Positions 32,051-41,330 are shown, numbered from the stretch's first letter. The stretch is DNA of 64,000 nt from Eubacteriales bacterium (GCA_029974035.1 JARKQG010000048.1:1-64000), one strand, 5' to 3'. A program made the numbers and translations. The notes: a model not told the origin generated them from the sequence alone.

Positions 32051-33142
32051 ATGAACAAAGGACGTGCGCCGCGCACGCTGGCATTATTCTTGATTCTTGT
32101 GCTGGCGCTGGCCGCATGCCTGACCACCGCCGCAGAAATCGCGCCCGGCGACCCCATGGGCAGCTTTACCGCGATGTCCGACGAGGCGGCGGCGACGGCT
32201 GCCCCCTCGCCGGAAAGCGGGGACGACGATCAGGCGGACGACGGCATTGTGGAAAACCCCACCGAGGAGGAGCAGTTTCTCACCGATCTGATGAACGAGC
32301 TGGGCGCCGAGGACGTCGACGCGCTGGAACGGGTCAACGGGATGACGCAGATCCTGCTGATCGGCGTGGACGCGCGCCCCGGCCAGCAGACCGGCCGCAG
32401 CGATACCATGATGCTTTTGACCATCGACGCCGAGCACCAGAGCCTGAAGCTGACCAGCTTCATGCGCGACCTCTACGTGGAGATCCCCGGCTACACGAAC
32501 AACCGCCTGAACGCGGCGTACGTGTTCGGCGGGCCGGAGCTTCTGATCAAGGCGCTCAAGAAAAATTTCGGCGTGGACATCAACTACTACGCGGCGGTCA
32601 ATTTTTCGATGCTGGCGGACCTGATCGACCAGATTGGCGGGCTGGAGGTCGACATCGAGTCCAAGACCCAGATGAAGTACATCAACCTGGTCATCAAGGA
32701 AGACAACGCGGTGCTGAAAAAGGCATACCCCAAGGCGGGCATCAAAACCAACGACAACCTCCTGACCAAGACCGGCGTGCAGGTGCTCAACGGGCGCCAG
32801 GCCCAGGCCTACGCCCGGTACCGCAAGGGCTCCAGCGACTTTGAGCGCACCGAGCGGCAGCGCCAGGTGGTGCTGAAGGCGATGGAGAAGGTGAAGGCCA
32901 TGTCCATGCTGGAGCTGGGCAAGCTGGCGATGGAGAACCTGGACAAGGTGACCACCAACCTGACGGTGGCCGACATTTTGAAGCTGGCCCCGGCGGCGTT
33001 CCAGCTGAAGGACACCGAGGTCAAGCAGCTGCGCATCCCCGTCGACAAGGGCTATACCTCCAAGATGATCTCCGGCATGGCGGTGCTGGTGCCCAACCGC
33101 GAAAAAAACGTCAAGGCGCTGACCAAGTTTTTGCTGAACTGA
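32051..33142 (+). CDS. LytR-CpsA-Psr (LCP) family protein
   Basis: LCP phosphotransferases attach teichoic acids or capsule polymers to peptidoglycan on the outer face of the membrane. The 363-aa product has an N-terminal hydrophobic segment ending LAAC (residues 20-23, lipobox-like), an acidic linker, and the LCP domain from about residue 95: ILLIGVDARPGQQTGRSDTMMLL (split in two motifs), TSFMRDLYVEIPGY, YAAVNFSMLADLIDQIGG and ARYRKGSSDFERTERQR. The arginines and aspartates binding the pyrophosphate lipid are all present. Most LCP proteins are anchored by a signal anchor rather than a lipid. Confidence 0.93.
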   Translation: MNKGRAPRTLALFLILVLALAACLTTAAEIAPGDPMGSFTAMSDEAAATAAPSPESGDDDQADDGIVENPTEEEQFLTDLMNELGAEDVDALERVNGMTQILLIGVDARPGQQTGRSDTMMLLTIDAEHQSLKLTSFMRDLYVEIPGYTNNRLNAAYVFGGPELLIKALKKNFGVDINYYAAVNFSMLADLIDQIGGLEVDIESKTQMKYINLVIKEDNAVLKKAYPKAGIKTNDNLLTKTGVQVLNGRQAQAYARYRKGSSDFERTERQRQVVLKAMEKVKAMSMLELGKLAMENLDKVTTNLTVADILKLAPAAFQLKDTEVKQLRIPVDKGYTSKMISGMAVLVPNREKNVKALTKFLLN

Positions 33143-33169
33143 TGCGCAGCGCGCAGGAAGTCTGACCGA

Positions 33170-33200
33170 GGCCCCCGCCGGCATGCCGGCGGGGGCCTTT
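33170..33200 (+). terminator. Terminator of the LCP gene
   Basis: Stem of 13 bp (33170-33182 with 33185-33197), followed by CTTT on the plus strand. The centre GCCGGCATGCCGGC is palindromic, so the true loop is a few bases longer. Confidence 0.75.
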
Positions 33201-33215
33201 GAATGCGTCCGCCCG

Positions 33216-34421
33216 CTACTTTACCCGGACGGTCACCGCCTCGTCCGTCAGGTAGTTCTCGGGCACTTCCAATTTGTCGTGAGGGCAGGGCATCAGCGTC
33301 ACGCTGTCGGGGATGGCGGCCACGGGCCCCCAGGAACCGATGTACACGATCCGCTGGGGATCGCCCCGCGCCTCGGCTTCGTAGTCAAAGCCGCTGGACG
33401 ACCCGCCGGTCACGTCCTTCAGCAGGTCTTTTCCGTCCGGTCCCAACAGGCGGTAGCTCCGGTAGATCAGCGGGTTGGTGCTGTCCCAGCCCAGGTCCTC
33501 CTCGGTCAGCGGCGCCTTGGGATAGAGGTACAGCCGCACGTTGGTGGACGCCGGGCCGAGCTCCAGCTGATCGACCGCGAGGGTGTAGGCGTCAAACTCA
33601 AACGTGGTCTGCCCGTCCGGTTTCGCGCTCCCGCCCTTCTGAAGGGACTCCGGCTGTACGGCAATCGAAATGGGCAGCGCCGCGACGGTTTCGGTGTACC
33701 CCAGCTTTTCGTAGACATCCACCGGGCTCATGGTCCCTCCGGGTTCGTAAAGCTTTGCGGCCTCGTCCGACATCAGCTCATACCGGTCCGGCTCGTAAGG
33801 CTCGGCGAAGGAATCCGCCGCCGGGTCCGAGGGCGCACCCGCGCCGGGGCGCGACCAGGAAAGGTCGGTCAGCGGCCGCAGCACGTAGCCCGTGAAGGCG
33901 ATCTCGACGGGGCTTGCGGTGTCCAGATCGAAGTCAAAACGGGTGTCATCCAGCTCGATCTGTACCGGCTCGCCCTTTCGGAGCGCCCGGAAGGCGTCCA
34001 GCCCGCCCGTCCAGATTTTGTGCCCGCCGACGCGGGGCGCTTCCACCGCGCACAGCAGCGTTTCATCCAGGTCGGAGGTGAAGGTGACGCGCATGTGCAG
34101 CGAATTCTCCTCCAGCAGGTATTCGTCCACGGTCAGGCGCACGCCGCCGTATTCCGCGCTGAGGCCCGGCTGCGCCAGCAGTTCCCGGGCGGTCTGGGTG
34201 GGCTCCTTCCCGGGGAAGAGCGAATCCAGCAGGCCGCTTTGCGTCGCGGCATAGGCCAGCCCGGCGATGAGCAGCGCGCCGACGAGCGCCGCGATCAGCG
34301 CGGCGGAAAATTTTCTTCGTCCAGCCATTCGTCTGTCCTCCAATTGATCGATCGTGTTCAGAATGTGTCGGTGGAACGCCTCCGGCATGGCCGGGCAGGC
34401 ATTTTGCAGCTTGCGCTTCAC
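33216..34421 (-). CDS. DUF4179-domain membrane protein, probable anti-sigma partner
   Basis: A 401-aa protein with a short cytoplasmic N-terminus, one membrane segment (about 38-58) and a large extracytoplasmic domain starting with a DUF4179-like segment (YGGVRLTVDEYLLEENSLHMRVTF in two motifs). DUF4179 proteins pair with ECF sigma factors and are presumed anti-sigma factors or sensors. The GTG start overlaps the sigma gene stop as GTGA and is preceded by GGGAGGG. The sensed signal is unknown. Confidence 0.8.
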   Translation of the reverse strand: MKRKLQNACPAMPEAFHRHILNTIDQLEDRRMAGRRKFSAALIAALVGALLIAGLAYAATQSGLLDSLFPGKEPTQTARELLAQPGLSAEYGGVRLTVDEYLLEENSLHMRVTFTSDLDETLLCAVEAPRVGGHKIWTGGLDAFRALRKGEPVQIELDDTRFDFDLDTASPVEIAFTGYVLRPLTDLSWSRPGAGAPSDPAADSFAEPYEPDRYELMSDEAAKLYEPGGTMSPVDVYEKLGYTETVAALPISIAVQPESLQKGGSAKPDGQTTFEFDAYTLAVDQLELGPASTNVRLYLYPKAPLTEEDLGWDSTNPLIYRSYRLLGPDGKDLLKDVTGGSSSGFDYEAEARGDPQRIVYIGSWGPVAAIPDSVTLMPCPHDKLEVPENYLTDEAVTVRVK

Positions 34422-34885
34422 TTCGATCCCTCCCCATCCGAGAGCATTTCCCGCAGCTTGCGCTTCGCCTGTTCCAGCCGCCATTTGACGACGCCGGCGG
34501 TGACGCGCAGGATTTTTGCCGCCTCCGCGACGGAATAGCCCGCCACGTAGCGCAGAATCAGCGGCGCGCGGTATTTCCCGTCCAGCGCGGCGAGGGCGAC
34601 CCGGAGGCCGGGATCGCTTGGCTCGGCCGGCGCGTAATTTTCCGGTAGCTCGGCCTCGGGCCTCGCCCGGCGCTGGAGGTTGTGGCATTCGTTGAGAAGA
34701 ATGCGCACGAGCCAGGTTTCAAAGTACGCCGGGTCGCGGAGCGAATTTCTGCCCGCCCAGGCCTTGACGAGGGCCTCCTGCACCGCGTCCTCGCACTGGG
34801 CATAGCCGCCCAGCGTCAGATAGGCGATGCGGAACAGCTTCTCCTCACAGGCGACGACCCGGTCGGTAAATTCCCGTGCGTCCAT
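34418..34885 (-). CDS. ECF RNA polymerase sigma factor
   Basis: A 155-aa ECF-type sigma-70 factor: region 2 (FTDRVVACEEKLFRIAYLTLG, AQCEDAVQEALVKAWAG, YFETWLVRILLNECHN) and region 4 (LAALDGKYRAPLILRYVAGYSVAEAAKILRVTAGVVKWRL, given here as two blocks). It is co-translated with the DUF4179 protein. A 10-bp palindrome TGTCATGACA lies at 34909-34918 upstream. Confidence 0.92.
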   Translation of the reverse strand: MDAREFTDRVVACEEKLFRIAYLTLGGYAQCEDAVQEALVKAWAGRNSLRDPAYFETWLVRILLNECHNLQRRARPEAELPENYAPAEPSDPGLRVALAALDGKYRAPLILRYVAGYSVAEAAKILRVTAGVVKWRLEQAKRKLREMLSDGEGSK

Positions 34886-34961
34886 CGGGCACCTTCTTTG
34901 CTTGCTTTTGTCATGACACCTGTTAGACGGCGCGGAGCCGGGAAATGACTGGCGCCGCGAC

Positions 34962-34990
34962 AAAAAAACCGCGCCGGGTAACCGGCGCGG
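34962..34990 (-). terminator. Terminator of the sugar ABC operon
   Basis: Minus strand: 9-bp stem (34982-34990 with 34969-34977), loop of 4, then TTTTTTTG. Clear rho-independent terminator 20 bp after the last permease gene. Confidence 0.85.
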
Positions 34991-35010
34991 GGCGGGCGCA
35001 AAGCGCGGGG

Positions 35011-35919
35011 CTATTTGATGGAGCCCTCCACCATGCCCTTGATGATGTACTTCTGCGCAAAGAGGAACAGCACGATGATGGGCAGCATGGCCAGCATGGC
35101 GCTGGTCAGGATCAGGTCCCACTGCTTGAGGTAGGAGCCCACGAAGGCGGTGACCGCCAGCGGAATGGTCTGCACCGCGCCGTTGGAGCCCAGCACCAGA
35201 AGGGGCAGCAGGTAGTCGTTCCAGATCCAGATACCGTTCAGGATCAACACCGTCACCGCCACCGGCTGAAGAAGGGGCAGCACGATGCGAAAGAAGGTGG
35301 CCGCCTGACCGCAGCCGTCGATGGTGGCGGCCTCCTCCAGTTCCAGCGGCACGCCCTTGATGAAGCCGTGCAGGATGAAGATGGACATGGAGCAGCCAAA
35401 CCCCAGGTACGCAAACGCGATGCCCTGGTAAGTGCCCAGAAGCGGTATGCCCGTGGCGCCGCCCAAAATGCGCAGCCAGCGCACCAGCGGGAACATGACC
35501 ACCTGGAAGGGGATGACCATGGCCGCCACAAAGGCCATGAACACGATGGTGGACCAGCGCTTTTTGTTGCGCACCAGCACCCAGGCGCACATGGCGGAAA
35601 ACAGCAGGATGACCGCCAGCGAGAGCACCGTGATGATGACGGAATCAAAAAACGCGCCGACGTAGTCGGTGGTGGGGTTATTGAAGATGGTGACAACGTT
35701 GGTCCACATCTGGCCCCAGTGCTCCGGCCAGGAAACCGCGGAGAAGATGATCTCCTTGGCGGTCTTGGCGGCGTTCAATACCACCATGCCAAAGGGCATC
35801 ATGAAGAGGAGAAAAAGCAGGATGCCCACAGCCTCCACGGCGATGCGCCCCGCCGCGCGGGTGGAGGGGCCCTTTTCGCCCACGGCATGAAGCCTGGTGG
35901 AGCCGGCTTTCGTGGTCAT
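35011..35919 (-). CDS. Carbohydrate ABC transporter permease (MalG type)
   Basis: A 302-aa inner-membrane permease with six predicted helices and the EAA loop EEAATIDGCGQAATFFRIVLPLL that docks the ATPase. Belongs to the MalG/UgpE class for sugars or glycerol phosphates. Its ATG shares bases with the stop of the MalF-type gene (TGATG). No ATPase gene is nearby; a shared MsiK-like ATPase elsewhere is likely. Confidence 0.92.
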   Translation of the reverse strand: MTTKAGSTRLHAVGEKGPSTRAAGRIAVEAVGILLFLLFMMPFGMVVLNAAKTAKEIIFSAVSWPEHWGQMWTNVVTIFNNPTTDYVGAFFDSVIITVLSLAVILLFSAMCAWVLVRNKKRWSTIVFMAFVAAMVIPFQVVMFPLVRWLRILGGATGIPLLGTYQGIAFAYLGFGCSMSIFILHGFIKGVPLELEEAATIDGCGQAATFFRIVLPLLQPVAVTVLILNGIWIWNDYLLPLLVLGSNGAVQTIPLAVTAFVGSYLKQWDLILTSAMLAMLPIIVLFLFAQKYIIKGMVEGSIK

Positions 35920-36803
35920 CACATCTCCACCTCCTTGCGCTTGTTGAAGTACACCTGCGCCAGCGAGAACACCACCAGCACCAGGAAGAACACCACCGAC
36001 TTGGCCTGGGCCTCGGCCATCTTGTTTGCGCCGTTGGCGGTGGTGAAGATGTCCATGGCCAGGAGCTGGCTGGCCTTGGTCACGCCGCCCATGAAGCGCG
36101 TGCTGGGGCCGCCGTTGGTCAGGGTGAAGTTCATGTCAAACTGCTTGAAGGAGTTGGTCAGCGTCAAAAACAGCGAAATCGTGAAGGCGTTGGCCATCAT
36201 GGGGATCAGCACCTTGCGCATGCGGGTGAAGTAACTGGCGCCGTCCACCGACGCGGCCTCCAGCACGCTGGTGGGCACCGACTGGATGGACGCCACGTAG
36301 ATCATCATGATGTAGCCCGCGTACTGCCAGGTGTTGACAAAGCTCATCGCCCAGATCACCGTGTCCGGCCGGGAGATCAGCGACTTGCCCAGGTAGGGGA
36401 TCGCGCCGCCCGCCAGCGTGAACACGTTGTTGAACAGGAATTGCCAGATGTAGCCCAGCACGATGCCGCCGATCAGGTTGGGCACGAAAAAGCCGGCGCG
36501 GTAGAGGTTGCGCAGCCGCGCCTGCCCCGTGACCAGGAGCGACAGGAAAAAGCTGACCACGTTGACCAGCACCACGTTGATTACGGTGTACTCCACCGTG
36601 ATCATGAACGAATACAGAAACTGGGGCTGATGGAACATGCCCCGGAAGTTTTCAAACCCGATGAAGGTGATGGTTTCACGCACGCCGTTCCAGTCTGTCA
36701 TGGAGTAGTAAATGCCCAGAAAGAACGGGCAGAGGATCACCATGACGAAGGCGAACAGGCAGGGGAACATGAACGCGAGGTCGACAGACAGTTTACGCTT
36801 CAA
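35919..36803 (-). CDS. Carbohydrate ABC transporter permease (MalF type)
   Basis: A 294-aa permease with six predicted helices; LEAASVDGASYFTRMRKVLIPMM is the EAA loop. Partner of the MalG-type permease. The TTG start (36803) has GGGGGC upstream. It follows the binding-protein gene after a hairpin that probably lowers permease expression. Confidence 0.92.
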   Translation of the reverse strand: MKRKLSVDLAFMFPCLFAFVMVILCPFFLGIYYSMTDWNGVRETITFIGFENFRGMFHQPQFLYSFMITVEYTVINVVLVNVVSFFLSLLVTGQARLRNLYRAGFFVPNLIGGIVLGYIWQFLFNNVFTLAGGAIPYLGKSLISRPDTVIWAMSFVNTWQYAGYIMMIYVASIQSVPTSVLEAASVDGASYFTRMRKVLIPMMANAFTISLFLTLTNSFKQFDMNFTLTNGGPSTRFMGGVTKASQLLAMDIFTTANGANKMAEAQAKSVVFFLVLVVFSLAQVYFNKRKEVEM

Positions 36804-36855
36804 GGCGGTTTGCCCCCTTCGCGGCGCGGGAAGCCCGGCCAGATGTATGCCAAAA

Positions 36856-36881
36856 GGGGGGAACCGCGCGCGGTTCCCCCC
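36856..36881 (-). terminator. Intercistronic hairpin between binding protein and permeases
   Basis: A perfect 26-bp palindrome (13-bp arms) followed by TTTT on the minus strand. Such hairpins let the binding protein be made in excess over the permeases by partial termination or 3'-end protection. Confidence 0.65.
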
Positions 36882-36893
36882 GCAAGAGGATCC

Positions 36894-38162
36894 TTACATA
36901 CCGGGGATGGTGGCGATGGCGTCGGTCAGGTCCTTGATGAGCACGTTCACATCGGAGTGATCCTGCGCGAACAGGTCAAACACCGGTCCCAGCACGTTCT
37001 GGCCGGTGCCGTCGGGCATAGAGCCGAAGCGCCAGTTGTAGTTGCCGCCCTTGGCGCTGGCATCCACCAGCGCGGCGGAGAACTGGCCGGTGGGCTTGAG
37101 CGTCACGGACTTGAAGGCGGGCACCATGCCGGCCTGGTTGACCATGTAGTCCGCGCCCTCGGGCGAGGTGGCCAGGTAGTCCAGGAAGTCCTTGGCGGCC
37201 TTCTGCTCGGCCTCGGGGGCGCTGCTGTTCAGGCAGTACCAGCTGGGCGCGGCCATGAAAAGCCCCGTCATTTCCTGCTTGTCGGTGAAGCAGTGGGAGA
37301 TGTAGCCCATCTTGAAGGTGACGCCCAGCTGCTTCATGTTGGGGTCCACCCAGTTGCCCTGGTTGATGAAGGCGGTCTTGCCCTGGGCGAAGGAGGACAC
37401 CTGCGCGTCGTAGTTGCCGTTGGTCAGGATGTCCTGGTCGGAATAGTCAAACAGCAGCTTGACGTAGGCCGCGTAGTCCGCCATGCGGTCGGCGTCCACC
37501 TCGCCCTTGAGCAGCATGTCCAGGATGGAGGTGTCATCGTAGCCGAGGCCGCCGGCCAGGTAGGCGTTGAAGTTGTGGTTGCCCATCACCCACCACATGC
37601 CGCCCGCGATGGACGCGGCCATGGAGGCCACGGCGTCCAGCCCCAGGTCGGCCTTCTGGGCGTCCAGCTTCTCAAAGGCGGCCTTGACCGCGGAGAAGGT
37701 GGTCAGCGTGGCGGGATCGATGCCGGCCTTTTCGAGGATGTCGGCGTTGTAGCCCAGGCCGAAGCCCTCCACCGCCACCGGGAAGCCCACGATCTTGCCG
37801 TCGTCGCCGACGTAGGCGAAATCGGTGTCCTCAACCCAGGCGCAATCGCTCATATCGGCCATGTTGTCCTTCCACAGGTCGTAGCCGCCCTTGCCCTCGA
37901 TGTTGAACAGCGTGGGCATCTGGCCGGCCTGCAGCTTGGCCTTCAGCGCTCCGCCGTAGTCCGCGCCGCCGCCCAGCGTCTCGATCTTGACGGTGACGCC
38001 CGGATGGGACTCATTGTATGCCGCGGCAAAGGCCTGCAGCGCGGAGTCGATCTCCACCTTGAGCTGGAACATGGTGACCGTGACATCCTGCTCCGCGTTC
38101 GCCGCCGGGAACATCGCCAGCGCGAGCAGAAGCGTGAGGGCCAGCGCGATGATCTTCTTCAT
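36894..38162 (-). CDS. Extracellular sugar-binding protein (family 1)
   Basis: A 422-aa family-1 solute-binding protein for the downstream permeases. Signal peptide MKKIIALALTLLLALAMFP, likely cleavage after AANA; no lipobox Cys follows. Mature part has the typical VTVTMFQLKVEIDSALQAFAAAYNESHPGVTVKIE region (in two blocks) and QGKTAFINQGNWV. Start at 38162 follows AAGGAGG. Sugar specificity cannot be read from sequence. Confidence 0.9.
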   Translation of the reverse strand: MKKIIALALTLLLALAMFPAANAEQDVTVTMFQLKVEIDSALQAFAAAYNESHPGVTVKIETLGGGADYGGALKAKLQAGQMPTLFNIEGKGGYDLWKDNMADMSDCAWVEDTDFAYVGDDGKIVGFPVAVEGFGLGYNADILEKAGIDPATLTTFSAVKAAFEKLDAQKADLGLDAVASMAASIAGGMWWVMGNHNFNAYLAGGLGYDDTSILDMLLKGEVDADRMADYAAYVKLLFDYSDQDILTNGNYDAQVSSFAQGKTAFINQGNWVDPNMKQLGVTFKMGYISHCFTDKQEMTGLFMAAPSWYCLNSSAPEAEQKAAKDFLDYLATSPEGADYMVNQAGMVPAFKSVTLKPTGQFSAALVDASAKGGNYNWRFGSMPDGTGQNVLGPVFDLFAQDHSDVNVLIKDLTDAIATIPGM

Positions 38163-38203
38163 GGGTGATCCTCCTTGAAAGTCGTTGTGTGCCATGCATC
38201 CCA

Positions 38204-38232
38204 AATATACGCGATTCGCCCGCGTTTGTCAA
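38204..38232 (-). promoter_or_regulatory. Consensus sigma-A promoter of the sugar ABC operon
   Basis: Minus strand TTGACA (38232-38227), 17-bp spacer, TATATT (38209-38204), about 42 bp before the start codon. Confidence 0.8.
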
Positions 38233-38265
38233 GGCGAATGTTTACAATGCAGTCTATCTGTTGGT

Positions 38266-38279
38266 TGAAAACGTTGCCG
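38266..38279. promoter_or_regulatory. cre-like operator candidate
   Basis: TGAAAACGTTGCCG fits the CcpA cre consensus at 12 of 14 positions and lies just upstream of the -35 box of the sugar operon. A LacI-family or CcpA site is plausible. Confidence 0.3.
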
Positions 38280-38340
38280 AAATGGTCAAAATCATCATAG
38301 TTTCGACCCCGGAAGCGACGATATTTCAGAAAATTAACAA

Positions 38341-38374
38341 GCCCGGCGCCCCGATCATAACCGGGGCGCCGGGC
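38341..38374 (-). terminator. Terminator of the gene at 38420-39145
   Basis: 13-bp perfect stem (38341-38353 with 38362-38374); on the minus strand TTGTTAATTTTC follows. Confidence 0.8.
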
Positions 38375-38419
38375 GGGGCATCGCGCCCCGGGGCGTTTCA
38401 TGAAGATGGGCCGGCCGCG

Positions 38420-39145
38420 CTACGGCGCTGCGGTGGCCGCCGCAGCGGCAGCCACGCTCCGGGCAAAGTCGGAATCCGGCGCGGGGCCGGAAAGCTGGTC
38501 AATCAGCGACCGGATCACCGCGGCGGCGGTATCCGGATTGACGCAGGGGGCGTAGATGATGGCGTACTTGTCGCGGATGTCAAAGGCAATGTCGTCGGCG
38601 AGCATGCCGCCCAGGCCCGAAAGGTCCACCGCGTAGAGGCGGCTTTCGGCGGTCGGGTTGCCGTCCGCGTCCGGGACGGGGAGGGACAGGGCCAGCGCCT
38701 TTGGCAGCACGCCCGATTCCACGTAGGATTCCAGCGGCAGCGCGCCGCCCTGTGCGACCAGCTGCTCTGTCAGCGCCCGGTTCTGCACAAACACGGCGGT
38801 GGAGCGGTCGGCCAGCATGACGGTGTACTTCTGGGCGCCGTAGATGTCCGTGGAGGCGTCGCCGGAGTAGGCGATGTTGTAGAGGTTGACCGCCTCCAGG
38901 TTCTCGTCCAGCGGCCGGACGGCCTCGAGCGCCTTTGCGGCCACGGCGTCCAGCCCTTCATCGCTCATGGTGGCGTTGCCCACCAGCTGCACATCCACCC
39001 GGTGGTACGCATCGGGACGGTACTCGGTCATGGTGTAGACGAGGTCCACCGCGAACCACGCGATGGCGGCGATGGCCACGTACGCCCACTTGCCGTAGTG
39101 CAGATGGTTTTTCAGGCGGGCGCGGGTAACGCGGGTGTCTGGCAT
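38420..39145 (-). CDS. Membrane-anchored protein, unknown
   Basis: A 241-aa protein with a short basic N-terminus, one membrane segment (about 20-38, AYVAIAAIAWFAVDLVY) and an extracytoplasmic domain ending in an Ala-rich tail. No family recognised. The start follows GGGAGG. It lies 69 bp after lysS and may share its transcript. Confidence 0.65.
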   Translation of the reverse strand: MPDTRVTRARLKNHLHYGKWAYVAIAAIAWFAVDLVYTMTEYRPDAYHRVDVQLVGNATMSDEGLDAVAAKALEAVRPLDENLEAVNLYNIAYSGDASTDIYGAQKYTVMLADRSTAVFVQNRALTEQLVAQGGALPLESYVESGVLPKALALSLPVPDADGNPTAESRLYAVDLSGLGGMLADDIAFDIRDKYAIIYAPCVNPDTAAAVIRSLIDQLSGPAPDSDFARSVAAAAAATAAP

Positions 39146-39214
39146 GGAGAAACCTCCCGAAAAAAGATGTGGCGCAAAAAGGGCGGCGGTTGTCACACCG
39201 CCGCCTCAATGGGG

Positions 39215-40699
39215 CTATTCCCTGGGCTTCATCGTGGGGAAGAGCAGTACGTCGCGGATGGAAGCGGAGTCCGTCAAAAGCATCACCAGCCGGTCCAGGC
39301 CAAAGCCCAGGCCGCCGGTGGGGGGCAGGCCGTACTCCAACGCCGTCACAAAGTCCTCGTCCACGGAGGCGCTGGCGCCCTGGGCGCGCTTTTGCGCCAC
39401 CTGGCGCTCGAAGCGCTCGCGCTGGTCGAAGGGATCGTTGAGCTCCGAGAAGGCGTTGCCGAATTCGCTGCCCACGATGAAGAACTCGAACCGCTCGGTG
39501 AGCATCGGGTTGTCCGGCTTGCGCTTGGCCAGCGGGGACACCTCGATGGGGTAATCGTAAATGAAGGTGGGCTGGATCAGGTGCTCCTCCACGGTGGCCT
39601 CGAACAGAAGGTTCAGGCACTCGCCGCGGGTGAAGCCCTTTTCCACCGCGTAGCCGGCGGCGGCAAGCTTGGCGCGGGCGTCCTCATCGCTCGTCCAGCC
39701 GTCATACTCTAGGCCCGAGTACTTTTTGACCGCCTCGGCCATGGTCATGCGCGCCCAGCGTCCGCCCAGCTCGATGGCCTGGCCCTGATAGGTGATGCCG
39801 GTGGCGCCGCAGGCGGCCATCGCCACGTGCTGGAACAGCGCCTCGATCAGGTCCATCATGCCCAGGTAGTCGGTGTAGGCCTGGTACAGCTCCACGGAGG
39901 TAAACTCCGGATTGTGGCGGGTGTCCATGCCCTCGTTGCGGAAGATGCGGCCCACCTCGTACACCCGGTCCATGCCGCCCACGATCAGGCGCTTCAGGTG
40001 CAGCTCGGTTTCGATGCGCAGGAACATGTCGATGTCCAGCGCGTTGTGGTGGGTCACAAAGGGCCGCGCCGCCGCGCCGATCTCCAGCGTGCCCAGCACC
40101 GGCGTATCCACCTCCAGGTAGCCGCGCGCGTCCAGAAAATCCCGGATGGCGCGGATGATCCTGGATCGCTTGACGAAGGTGTCCTTGACCTCGGGGTTCA
40201 TGATCAGGTCCAGGTACCGCTGGCGGTAGCGCAGATCGGTGTCCCGGAGGCCGTGAAACTTCTCCGGCAGCGGGTGCAGGCACTTGGTGAGCAGCGTCAC
40301 GCCCGTGACGTGCACGGACACCTCGCCCGCCTTGGTGCGGAACACGCGGCCCGTCACGCCCAATACGTCGCCCAGGTCAAAATCCTTGAAGGCGGCGTAG
40401 GCTTCCTCGCCCACATCGTCCCGGCGCACGTAGATCTGTATTTTGCCCGCGCCGTCCTGCAGGTGGGCAAAGCTGGCCTTGCCCATCACGCGGCGGGAGA
40501 CCATGCGGCCGGCGACGCTCACCTCGCGGCCCTCCAGCGCTTCATAATCGGAAAGAACCGCCTGGGACAGGTGGGTCTGGTCAAAGCGGGTGATGCGGTA
40601 GGGGCTGGCCCCCGCCGCCTCCAGCGCCTTCACCTTGCCGATGCGGATCAGGTTCTGCTCGGACGCGTTCTCCGGGGTCCCGGGGCGCACTTCGGACAT
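39215..40699 (-). CDS. lysS: Lysyl-tRNA synthetase (class II)
   Basis: Class II synthetase charging tRNA-Lys. The 494-aa product has the N-terminal OB anticodon-binding domain (VSVAGRMVSRRVMGKASFAHLQD in two motifs) and the catalytic motifs: motif 1 GYLEVDTPVL, motif 2 FRNEGMDTRHNPEFTSVE (two blocks) and motif 3 GLGFGLDRLVMLLT. It is 27 bp downstream of greA, the order seen in many Firmicutes. Confidence 0.97.
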   Translation of the reverse strand: MSEVRPGTPENASEQNLIRIGKVKALEAAGASPYRITRFDQTHLSQAVLSDYEALEGREVSVAGRMVSRRVMGKASFAHLQDGAGKIQIYVRRDDVGEEAYAAFKDFDLGDVLGVTGRVFRTKAGEVSVHVTGVTLLTKCLHPLPEKFHGLRDTDLRYRQRYLDLIMNPEVKDTFVKRSRIIRAIRDFLDARGYLEVDTPVLGTLEIGAAARPFVTHHNALDIDMFLRIETELHLKRLIVGGMDRVYEVGRIFRNEGMDTRHNPEFTSVELYQAYTDYLGMMDLIEALFQHVAMAACGATGITYQGQAIELGGRWARMTMAEAVKKYSGLEYDGWTSDEDARAKLAAAGYAVEKGFTRGECLNLLFEATVEEHLIQPTFIYDYPIEVSPLAKRKPDNPMLTERFEFFIVGSEFGNAFSELNDPFDQRERFERQVAQKRAQGASASVDEDFVTALEYGLPPTGGLGFGLDRLVMLLTDSASIRDVLLFPTMKPRE

Positions 40700-40726
40700 C
40701 GGTAAAACCCCTCTCGGAATGACAGA

Positions 40727-41224
40727 TTATGAATTCTTCAGGATGGACAGCACTTTCAGCCGGGTGACGCCGCCGGGCGTCTGGGCCTCCACCGTATCGC
40801 CGGGCTTGGCGCCCATCAGCGCGCTGCCGATGGGGGACTCGGTGGATACGAAGAGCCGGGCCGGGTCCGCCTCCGTGGCGCCGACGACGGTGTAGGTGTC
40901 CTCCTCGTCGTACTCCAGGTCCAGCACCCGGACTTCGGAGCCCACGCCCACCACGCCCTTGGGCCGGTCGGAATCGTCCACGATGACGGCCTTGCGCAGC
41001 ATCTCCTCCAGCACGCGGATGCGGCCCTCGACGCGCGCCTGCGCGTTCTTGGCCTCGTCGTATTCCGCGTTTTCGCTCAGATCGCCGAAGGACAGCGCGG
41101 TTTTGATGTCCGCCGCCACCTTCGCGCGCTGCACGACCTTCAGGTCGTTGAGCTCCTCTTCCAGCTTCCGCTTGCCGTCCGGGGTAAGCACGACGCTCTG
41201 GTTGGACAGATCATTACCTTCCAA
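40727..41224 (-). CDS. greA: Transcription elongation factor GreA
   Basis: A 165-aa GreA: coiled-coil hairpin with tip residues FGDLSENAEYDEAK that reaches into the RNA polymerase secondary channel and triggers transcript cleavage, then the FKBP-like domain (LFVSTESPIGSALMGAKPGDTV). The TTG at 41224 has GGGAGGG eight bases before it. greA and lysS share the consensus promoter at 41331-41359. Confidence 0.95.
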   Translation of the reverse strand: MEGNDLSNQSVVLTPDGKRKLEEELNDLKVVQRAKVAADIKTALSFGDLSENAEYDEAKNAQARVEGRIRVLEEMLRKAVIVDDSDRPKGVVGVGSEVRVLDLEYDEEDTYTVVGATEADPARLFVSTESPIGSALMGAKPGDTVEAQTPGGVTRLKVLSILKNS

Positions 41225-41330
41225 GAATTTTTCCCTCCCGCATACTCCGGCGACGGAGAATAAAGAAATAGCCGGAAACGACGAACACCGCGCGTTTTGT
41301 CGCGCAGTGTCCTGCTTTCCAGACGGGGGC

